DNA of 25,151 nucleotides from Ignavibacteriales bacterium UBA1304 (lineage in GTDB: Bacteria > Bacteroidota > Ignavibacteria > Ignavibacteriales > Ignavibacteriaceae), in NCBI GenBank assembly GCA_002307295.1, contig DBTY01000044.1:1-25151 (forward strand), given 5' to 3'. The notes below the pieces were generated by a model that was given only the letters and a program-made list of their open reading frames with translations, had not been told where the DNA came from and did not search any database. Positions 1-6,370 of this stretch are shown one piece after another. Within the stretch, counting starts at the first letter, position 1; each line of letters opens with the position of its first letter. The position numbers and the translations under genes were made by a program.

Positions 1-890
1 TTCTAAACGTATAACTGATAGGCAGTAATTCTTTTTCGGCTATGCCGTTAGTTGTCTGACCAAAGTTCTGCCAGCCGTTTGAGTAATACTTCACATAGCC
101 GGTATCTATTGCCGCGCCTTTGCTATCCTGTAGTTTAACCTGAGTATTTGCCGTTTGGAATAAAACTACATTGCTCGAATCAATTTTTTGTAACTTATCA
201 GCGCTTCCATACGCATAAGTCATTCTAAACGTATAACTGATAGGCAGTAATTCTTTTTCGGCTATGCCGTTAGTTGTCTGACCAAAGTTCTGCCAGCCAT
301 TTGAGTAATACTTTATATAGCCCGCATCTATCAAGTTACCTTTGCTGTTCTGTAGTTTTACCTGAGTATTAGCCGTTTGGAATAGAACCACATTGCTTGA
401 ATCAATTTTCTGCAACTTGTCCACGCTTCCATACGCATAAGCCATCCTAAACGTATAACTGATAGGCAGCAGTTCTTTTTCGGCTATGCCGTTAGTTGTC
501 TGGCCAAAGTTCTGCCAGCCGTTTGAGTAATACTTCACATAGCCTGTATCTATTGCCGCGCCTTTGCTATCCTGTAGTTTAACCTGAGTATTTGCCGTTT
601 GGAATAAAACTATATTGCTTGAATCAATTTTCTGTAATTTATCTACGCTGCCAGATGCATAAGTCATTCTAAACGTATAACTGATAGGCAGCAGTTCTTT
701 TTCGGCTATACCGTTAGTTGTCTGACCAAAGTTCTGCCAGCCGTTTGAGTAATACTTCACATAGCCGGTATCTATTGCCGCGCCTTTGCTATCCTGTAGT
801 TTAATTTGAACGTTTTTTGTACTAAAAACCATTGTGTCTTTAGGCGTTACGTCTGATAGAGTTTGTGTGCCGGAAGCATAAGTTATCCGC
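1..890 (-). repeat. Tandem coding repeat, 222-bp period
   Basis: The same sequence (ttctaaacgtataactgata or a one-base variant) recurs at 1, 223, 445 and 667, an exact spacing of 222 bp, or 74 codons. A diverged 73-codon unit follows at about 670-890. Copies differ by only a few bases; the copy around 300-350 is the most changed (codes NSKGNLIDAGYIKYY instead of DSKGAAIDTGYVKYY). Such near-identity at DNA level points to recent unit duplication or ongoing homogenisation. The array continues past the window edge, so its full copy number is unknown. Confidence 0.95.
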
Positions 891-2233
891 AAGGCTAGTT
901 TCTTTAACATAGTAGTAAAATAAAAATAGCCGTTCTTTTTATCTACTGCGTCTTGCCACCCATTTTCATAATACTGTACTTTGCCTTCTTTTAATAAACT
1001 TCTTTTACTATCGCATAATTTTATATAGTACAACGGAATTGCTGGCAGCTTATCCATTATATAATCTGAATAATAATATAGATATGCCAATGCTTCTGGT
1101 TTTACAAATTTAGTGTCTGGATTTAATGAATCATAACATACTGCAGTTACAGTATTTTGAAAATCAGTAATATTTTTTGCCGCAGTAAGAGAATCCTTTG
1201 CCGATAAACGATCTTTTGCATTGCTTAGTTTATTGTTTAATGAACTAACAAACTGTTCGTCTCCAATCCAGTTTGATTGTTTTGCTGAGCTTAACATTGA
1301 AGAAAGGTTGTCTATCATCTTATCTACTAAAACGGAACTGTCTGGTTTAATTGGACTATAATTTCTTATTAAAAAATTAATATGATTTCTACTCTCCACA
1401 TCTGTATTCTGCAAATTATAGTTTATTACAGCGTTATAATCCTCTGGCGAACCGAGAGAATCTAATAGTACATCTACAATACTACTTTTTACATACAAAG
1501 AAGAATCCGCGTACAACCGTTCTTTTAATAAAGTATTTATTTCTTGGCTTTTATACTTCATTAAGTAATATTCTAAAAGAAAGGATCTATTACTTACATC
1601 TGGATCCTCCTTAAACGCCTTAATCATTATTGGCAGAACACCTTCGCCATAGATCTTATTTAGATAAAAAATCGCCCTGGTTCTGCAAAAATTTAATTTA
1701 GCGGATAAAGCCATTGTTTCAAGTTCTGTTTTCGCCTTTTCGCTATACTGCGGCGCATTTTTTATTATTTCAGGCAGCAAATTAATAGAAACTATTTGAC
1801 TGCTAAAATCTCTGCGATCAATTAAGTCAAATACGCACTTAACCTGAGAATAATCATTTAATTTAAATAAACAACCTGCCGCTCTTGCTTTGTTTTCTAA
1901 AGAATCTCTCAAATCTCTATAATGATCAATAGAATCAATATAAGCTAACGCATATTCTTTTGCTTTAGCAGAACCTAATGCCGTTAGCGCTTCCAAAAAA
2001 TTCAGCTGCAAATTGTGTTCCTGCCGCCAAATCAGTTGCTCAACTTTGGGAAGAGCTTCAATAATTAGAGAATCTTTTATTGTATTAATAGCTGACCACC
2101 TGACAACATAAGATGAGCTGTCAAGCGAAGTAATAATATCTTTTTTTTCTTCCTGAGTTAACGCCTGTGAATAGCAGGTAAATACAAACGATATACTTAT
2201 TAGTATTACTTTAAATAATGTAATTTTTTTCAT
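1..2233 (-). CDS. Secreted repeat protein: HEAT-like N-terminal half plus 74-residue tandem beta repeats (C-terminus beyond window)
   Basis: Reading the minus strand from ATG at 2233 gives an uninterrupted frame of 744 codons that leaves the window at base 1, so the C-terminus is missing. The N-terminus (MKKITLFKVILISISFVFTC...) is a signal peptide. Residues ~25-390 are helix-rich, with spaced Leu/Ala patterns (for example VRWSAINTIKDS and ALPKVEQLIW) that look like HEAT repeats. From ~residue 405 there is one diverged unit (YYENGWQDAV), then at least four near-identical 74-residue units containing KYYSNGWQNFGQTTNG, KELLPISYTFRM and NIVLFQTANT. These look like a beta-sandwich (carboxypeptidase-regulatory/Ig-like) repeat; I recall similar YY..GW..FG...KELLP.TYTFRM repeats in large surface proteins of this bacterial group but cannot verify that. 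It starts 23 bp after the stop of the upstream HExxH gene, behind an AAAGG site, so the two are probably co-transcribed. Function unknown; a surface binding or adhesion role is inferred. Confidence 0.8.
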   Translation of the reverse strand, partial: MKKITLFKVILISISFVFTCYSQALTQEEKKDIITSLDSSSYVVRWSAINTIKDSLIIEALPKVEQLIWRQEHNLQLNFLEALTALGSAKAKEYALAYIDSIDHYRDLRDSLENKARAAGCLFKLNDYSQVKCVFDLIDRRDFSSQIVSINLLPEIIKNAPQYSEKAKTELETMALSAKLNFCRTRAIFYLNKIYGEGVLPIMIKAFKEDPDVSNRSFLLEYYLMKYKSQEINTLLKERLYADSSLYVKSSIVDVLLDSLGSPEDYNAVINYNLQNTDVESRNHINFLIRNYSPIKPDSSVLVDKMIDNLSSMLSSAKQSNWIGDEQFVSSLNNKLSNAKDRLSAKDSLTAAKNITDFQNTVTAVCYDSLNPDTKFVKPEALAYLYYYSDYIMDKLPAIPLYYIKLCDSKRSLLKEGKVQYYENGWQDAVDKKNGYFYFTTMLKKLALRITYASGTQTLSDVTPKDTMVFSTKNVQIKLQDSKGAAIDTGYVKYYSNGWQNFGQTTNGIAEKELLPISYTFRMTYASGSVDKLQKIDSSNIVLFQTANTQVKLQDSKGAAIDTGYVKYYSNGWQNFGQTTNGIAEKELLPISYTFRMAYAYGSVDKLQKIDSSNVVLFQTANTQVKLQNSKGNLIDAGYIKYYSNGWQNFGQTTNGIAEKELLPISYTFRMTYAYGSADKLQKIDSSNVVLFQTANTQVKLQDSKGAAIDTGYVKYYSNGWQNFGQTTNGIAEKELLPISYTFR

Positions 2234-2256
2234 GGTTTTAGCCTTTAAGAAATATT

Positions 2257-4548
2257 CTATCTCTGTTTACTCTTTAATGATGGATATAAATTTTCTAAAT
2301 ATTTAGTATATTCACCAATTGTATTCTGCACTTCTTCGCTTTTTTGCGTAGCTATTTCAAATTCATCTCTTGTTTCAGAACCTATTTGCCCCTCTATTAT
2401 TGACCATTGAGTTTGTAACACATCTTTATATTCATCCATTATTGATATATACGAGTCTTTACAAACTTTTTGCGCTTTAATAATATCATTTACATTATCA
2501 TCACATTTTATATTAATAGTTTTAAATCTACTACTATATGTATTATCAAAATACGAATTTAAAAGTGCGATGTATTTTTTTTCATGTACTCCTTCATGAG
2601 CTAAACTAGCTTTATATAAAAAATATCCATTTGCTCTATGATGTCCATATGTTTTTTGATAATTAAAATCGTCATAAGCCTTAAAAGCTTCTAAGGAATC
2701 TAAAGTCTTTAGTTGAGCAGTATCAGTTATAGTAATCATATGATGACTCCTGACATTATCATCGCAGATGTCTTTAATTACGTTAAAATAAAGCGAACCT
2801 CCCACAACTTTAAACTGCCAGTTATCTGTTGTCTCGTTGTAGCAAACATCAAGTTGAAAATCAGCAAGATAATTCTTTTTTAGATCAATTGGGTGGAAGT
2901 ATCCAACAGCATCTAATTTGTCTCCGCATCCATCATAACCGTCAAAACCGTTTTTATTTTCTTTTAATCCAACTTTGGGAAGTTCAGGAGGCGTGTTACA
3001 TTTAGGCGCCGAACCGCATCCGCTGCTACCTATAGAGATAGAGCCAGAACCCCAGATTGTTTGTCCATCTTTATAAGTTGAGACTAGTAAATCAGTTTTC
3101 GCAGACGAAACAGTCATATTAGCAACAGCTGCAAATTTTACATGTAAGGCTCCTTCTAAGTTTTTAAGATCTCCAATCCAAAACATATTTCTAAACTTAT
3201 ACTCAAGACTGCCATACTCCTGCCCCTGTACAAGACTAAAAGTAAAAACATTATATTCAGGAAAATCTTTCCATACGCCGACAGAATCTCTATATTTCAA
3301 CACAATATCCGAAGTATCATTCGGCTTTATTGATGAAGGGGAAAAAGATACATTTATATTATTTGGATGTAAATAAATCTCGATGTCAAAGGGACGAATA
3401 TTAACATCATTTGCTGAAACATTAACAAGAATTTTTTCATCATTTACGGGAATATCACCGTCTGCAATATATTGAAAGCTAGCGATGCCTTGAAAATGCT
3501 CGACATTCTGCAAATTAGTCCCAGTCCTACCGCTCTTCGAATCTTTTAGATGTCCATAATTTGCGCCTTCAGTTATATTAAGAGTGTATGTTATTGAGCT
3601 ATCTGGAAACTCTTCATTACAATCGCCATCCTTAACAGATTTCACAGTCAAATCTTTAGTCATACCATGCACTAAATTTATCGCAGTCGGTTCGTCCGTC
3701 CCCAAACAAAATACTTTTGTAGCTGGATACACAGGAATTTCCGCTGTCTTAACAATACCATTAACGTTAAAAGTCATTATTGCGTTGTATGCCGATCCAT
3801 AATAAGGAGTATTTAATTTTATTTTGTAGGCGGTTTGGTATAATTCACTGCTTATTTCACTACCATACGAAACGCCTTGATCATCGCAAAATACAAGGTC
3901 GGCTGCGCCTTTAGTAATGGATATCGAAGTGCCGCCAGCTGTATTCCTCCTATCAGCGCAATTTCCGTTGTTAAACGTTACTAATGTTGGTCGATTTACA
4001 ACTTTATCGCTACAAATACTATTTATATATTGTATATCATAATCATTATCATAACTTAATTTACTTAAGTTACATGAACGTGTCTCCTCTTCTCTCTCTT
4101 CATCGCCTTGTATGATGCAGCCAGAGCCTAATAGCTCCCCGCTACTAATATATTCTACATCGGAATAATAGGAATCAAATGTAATCGCAGTTCTTCCTCC
4201 ATTGGGAAATTTTTGAGTAAAATAAAGCGTATAATTTCCAGCAGGCGGATTTACTATTTTTATTGAGTCATAACTTGAACCATTCCAACGAGTTGAATCA
4301 GCAACGTTACAAGGTCCAGTAACAGAAACGCTCCAATAATTATGATTATTAGAAAAAAAATAAAGAGCTAAAACTTTATCTCCAGATAAAGTTTTAGAAA
4401 GCGACTTCTTTTGCATATCAGGATTTATTTTAATGGATTCTCTGATAATTACTTGAGAATAAAGAGACGCTGATACAATTAATGAAAATAGCAGAAGTAT
4501 TCTAAATCGCTGGAATATTCTGTCTAAATAGTAGATATTGAGATGCAT
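2257..4548 (-). CDS. Secreted multidomain protein with HExxH zinc-metalloprotease-like C-terminal domain
   Basis: A 763-residue protein. The N-terminus has basic residues and a hydrophobic stretch (RILLLFSLIVSASLYSQ), a signal peptide ending near residue 32. Residues ~60-500 form several beta-rich segments of Ig-like appearance, and the protein has about 15 cysteines, fitting a disulfide-bonded extracytoplasmic protein. A G/S/C linker (GSGSISIGSSGCGSAPKC, ~residues 500-520) precedes a different C-terminal domain. That domain holds ASLAHEGVHEKKY, with H651-E652-H655 in a perfect HExxH arrangement inside a predicted helix, then a Glu-rich helical tail that could supply a third metal ligand. By family logic this suggests a zinc peptidase, but I cannot assign a named family and the third ligand is not identified. 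The ATG is 5 bp after AAGGGG and ~22 nt from a predicted start of transcription. It is the first gene of an operon with the 74-residue-repeat protein. Confidence 0.8.
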   Translation of the reverse strand: MHLNIYYLDRIFQRFRILLLFSLIVSASLYSQVIIRESIKINPDMQKKSLSKTLSGDKVLALYFFSNNHNYWSVSVTGPCNVADSTRWNGSSYDSIKIVNPPAGNYTLYFTQKFPNGGRTAITFDSYYSDVEYISSGELLGSGCIIQGDEEREEETRSCNLSKLSYDNDYDIQYINSICSDKVVNRPTLVTFNNGNCADRRNTAGGTSISITKGAADLVFCDDQGVSYGSEISSELYQTAYKIKLNTPYYGSAYNAIMTFNVNGIVKTAEIPVYPATKVFCLGTDEPTAINLVHGMTKDLTVKSVKDGDCNEEFPDSSITYTLNITEGANYGHLKDSKSGRTGTNLQNVEHFQGIASFQYIADGDIPVNDEKILVNVSANDVNIRPFDIEIYLHPNNINVSFSPSSIKPNDTSDIVLKYRDSVGVWKDFPEYNVFTFSLVQGQEYGSLEYKFRNMFWIGDLKNLEGALHVKFAAVANMTVSSAKTDLLVSTYKDGQTIWGSGSISIGSSGCGSAPKCNTPPELPKVGLKENKNGFDGYDGCGDKLDAVGYFHPIDLKKNYLADFQLDVCYNETTDNWQFKVVGGSLYFNVIKDICDDNVRSHHMITITDTAQLKTLDSLEAFKAYDDFNYQKTYGHHRANGYFLYKASLAHEGVHEKKYIALLNSYFDNTYSSRFKTINIKCDDNVNDIIKAQKVCKDSYISIMDEYKDVLQTQWSIIEGQIGSETRDEFEIATQKSEEVQNTIGEYTKYLENLYPSLKSKQR

Positions 4549-4577
4549 ATAACCCCTTAGTTAATTTGTGCATATCC

Positions 4578-4606
4578 AACATAGTAAATTTTTTTTACAG
4601 AGTCAA
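4578..4606 (-). promoter_or_regulatory. Sigma70-type promoter for the secreted two-gene operon
   Basis: On the minus strand, TTGACT (4606-4601), a 17-bp spacer (4600-4584) and TATGTT (4583-4578). The -35 box matches 5/6 of TTGACA, the -10 box 4/6 of TATAAT, and spacing is ideal. It would start transcription near 4571, leaving a ~22-nt leader with AAGGGG before the ATG at 4548. Confidence 0.55.
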
Positions 4607-4762
4607 CAAGAATTCATTAAAGGCTATTTACCTAATATTTTTGAGCTATTAAACAGGAAACGCCGACTTGACGCTCCTAAATACTTCAATTACTTTTCTT
4701 TTGGAATTAATCTAGTCTATACTTATCATTGGCGTAATTAACAATTAACAATTAACATAAAT

Positions 4763-4924
4763 ATGATTCTTTCGTTTGGCGATAAAGATACCGAATCAAT
4801 TTGGAACGGAATAAAAGTAAAAAATCCTCCTGTTGAAATTCAGAATGTTGGAAGGAGAAAATTGAGAATGTTAAAATTACTAATGACCATTAATGCATGG
4901 ACAAATTATGGAAACATTACTTAA
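4763..4924 (+). pseudogene. higB: higB-type toxin remnant (internal deletion)
   Basis: The frame starting at ATG 4763 gives MILSFGDKDTESIWNGIKVK, then a segment containing EIQNVGRRKLRML. This matches the N-terminal third of HigB-family RelE/ParE-fold toxins (a mRNA-cleaving toxin whose start typically reads like I.SF.dk.te.if.g...). After RML the similarity stops, and the frame ends at 53 codons with an unrelated tail that overlaps the antitoxin start. The region that should hold the catalytic and C-terminal part (NRLEKL...YSIRINDQWR...) is missing, so an internal deletion has joined the toxin start to the antitoxin gene. Three ATTAACA copies lie just upstream (4738-4756). The toxin should be inactive. 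Confidence 0.7.
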
Positions 4925-5175
4925 TATGCATCCGGGAGAAGTATTATTGGAGGAATTTTTAAAACCTTTAAATATTTCCGCATACAGATTTTCAAAGGAT
5001 ATAGGCATTCCGCAAACGCGAACACATAGAATACTAAAGCATAACTGCCTATACCGCCTAAAGATTAAGTTTATATTTTGGCAATTCCGCTAAATTCTGG
5101 TTAGGTCTGCAAGCCGATTACGATTTAGAAAAAGCGCACAAAGCCAAACTACAGGAATTCGACAAGATCAAATAG
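4893..5175 (+). pseudogene. higA: higA-type antitoxin remnant (frameshift and stop)
   Basis: The 5' part, best read from ATG 4908 (METLLNMHPGEVLLEEFLKP), continues LNISAYRFSKDIGIPQTR. This is the typical HigA/VapI XRE-type helix-turn-helix antitoxin N-terminus (HPGE.L.EEFL.PL.lS...lA..igvp.tR). After ~QTRTHRILK the frame is lost. The expected continuation appears in another frame from about 5042: ITAYTA, an in-frame stop, then RLSLYFGNSAKFWLGLQADY and DLEKAHKAKLQEFDKIK, ending at TAG 5173-5175. So both a frameshift (a few codons missing after the recognition helix) and a nonsense codon break the gene. With the truncated higB it makes a dead type II toxin-antitoxin locus. Confidence 0.8.
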
Positions 5176-5247
5176 TTAGACATACACTCAGCCTGACAAT
5201 AGCAGTAAACAAGTTTTTTAATTTATGTTTTGCAATACATTTTACTC

Positions 5248-5285
5248 AAAATACATAAGGAAAAATAATTTCCCTTATGCATTTT
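5248..5285 (+). terminator. A/U-rich hairpin between higBA remnant and TonB-domain gene
   Basis: Inverted repeat AAAATACATAAGGAAAA (5248-5264) / TTTCCCTTATGCATTTT (5269-5285), 15 of 17 positions paired, with a 4-base loop, running into a short T stretch. It could end transcripts from the higBA side; the T-run is short, so this is tentative. Confidence 0.4.
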
Positions 5286-5336
5286 AATAAATAACTTGTT
5301 AAATTAATTTCATATTTTCATGGGAGACGGGATTTT

Positions 5337-5835
5337 ATGAAACAGAATGTTATTTTAATTAAAAATTCTAATATTTCTTTTTGTTTTGTTGTTTTAGCAG
5401 GCTTAATTTTGTTTTATTCTGAAGGTTCAGCGCAAACAACAACCCCAACAAAAAAAAATGCTAATTAAAGCTGATTCATCCACGGGATGTACAAAATACA
5501 ATTACAAATCTTCTTATAATTATACTATGCCAGAATTCCCGGGTGGAGACGATGCATTTCTAAAGTTTGTAAAATCAAATATACGCTATCCGGAAATTGC
5601 AAAAAGAGCCGAAGTAACTGGGAGAGTTATTGTAACTTGCATAATAGATACATGCGGTAATATTTCAAAAATCGATGTAGTTAAAGGCATTGGCGCCGGC
5701 TGCGATGAAGAAGCTATTAGAATTATGAAAGCTTCTCCCAGATGGAAACCTGCTACACTTAACAATAAAGCGACTGCTACCACAATTCACGCACCAATTG
5801 ATTTCGTCCTTCCGCCGCCGGATGTGAAAAAATAG
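5337..5835 (+). CDS. Secreted TonB C-terminal-domain protein, reading frame broken at an A9 tract
   Basis: ATG 5337, behind GGGAGACGGG, encodes a signal peptide (MKQNVILIKNSNISFCFVVL, then AGLILFYSEGSAQ) but this frame stops at 5466-5468. The rest lies in another frame, open from 5458 to 5835: 125 codons with MPEFPGGDDAFLKFVKSNIR, YPEIAKRAEVTGRVIV, DEEAIRIMKASPRWKP and a final PIDFVLP. That is a complete TonB C-terminal domain of the type common in Bacteroidota, which in energy transducers contacts outer-membrane TonB-dependent receptors. The two frames meet at a run of nine A (5450-5458); with eight A's they join into one protein of about 164 residues with export signal plus domain. There is no transmembrane anchor or Pro-rich linker as in classic TonB, so it may be a free periplasmic protein. 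The extra A may be a sequencing error, a real mutation, a phase-variable switch or a transcriptional slippage site. Translation from 5458 alone would make a cytoplasmic product. Confidence 0.75.
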
Positions 5836-5847
5836 ATATTCCTATCT

Positions 5848-6158
5848 TTATTCAGATTTCACTTTTTTCTTTGCTACTATCGCTTTTATGCTGTCAATTG
5901 CAGTAGATACAGAAATTCCTTTATCGCCTATCTCCCCTCCCCAGCTTTTAATAGTAATTTTATTTAGTCTCTTCCCCTTTAGCCAATCATCACATTTTAT
6001 AGCAATATAGGCATATATATCTTTTTTGTTTTTGTCCCATTTACACGTCATACTTGTCACTGTGCCTATTACTATCAGATCGGCTTTTTTCACAAAATAA
6101 TTCTCTAACGATAACGGCTCTTGAACGAATAACTTTGGGATAAATAAACTCTTGCCAT
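5848..6158 (-). pseudogene. Fragment of an exported hypothetical protein, frameshifted near its start
   Basis: The minus-strand frame ending at TAA 5848 contains SLENYFVKKADLIVIGTV, then CDDWLKGKRLNKITIKSWGG and EIGDKGISVS. I recall this pattern (ADlIviGtV ... lKG ... GG.vGd.g..v) from a family of exported proteins of unknown function, but here the usual continuation with a GE...L strand is replaced by a short Lys-rich tail. The frame can only start at GTG 6093, which cuts into the similarity; it stays open upstream to a TGA near 6190 without ATG. A strong AGGAGGAG site with ATG at 6158 lies in the neighbouring frame and stops after 17 codons, so a one-base frameshift near 6135 would restore a longer gene. 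It converges with the TonB-domain gene, 12 bp apart. Likely decayed; low certainty. Confidence 0.4.
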
Positions 6159-6370
6159 AATAATCTCCTCCTGTTTTGGCGATATATGTTCAATCTTATT
6201 TACAACTAAAGTAATCATGCAATTAAATGCAAATTATTAAACTGCTTTGTATCTGTTAAGAACTTGCAATTAAAAGCGTTGAGGCTTAACTTTTATGCTT
6301 TATTTTCAGATTTTTTATTTTTCAAGAAACAAAAATTTTAATTCACTCAAATTTCAATATCGGGTAATAC

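Noticed and set aside
3584..3802. 72-codon plus-strand frame within the 763-residue gene
   Set aside because: Antisense shadow; no domain, no ribosome site.
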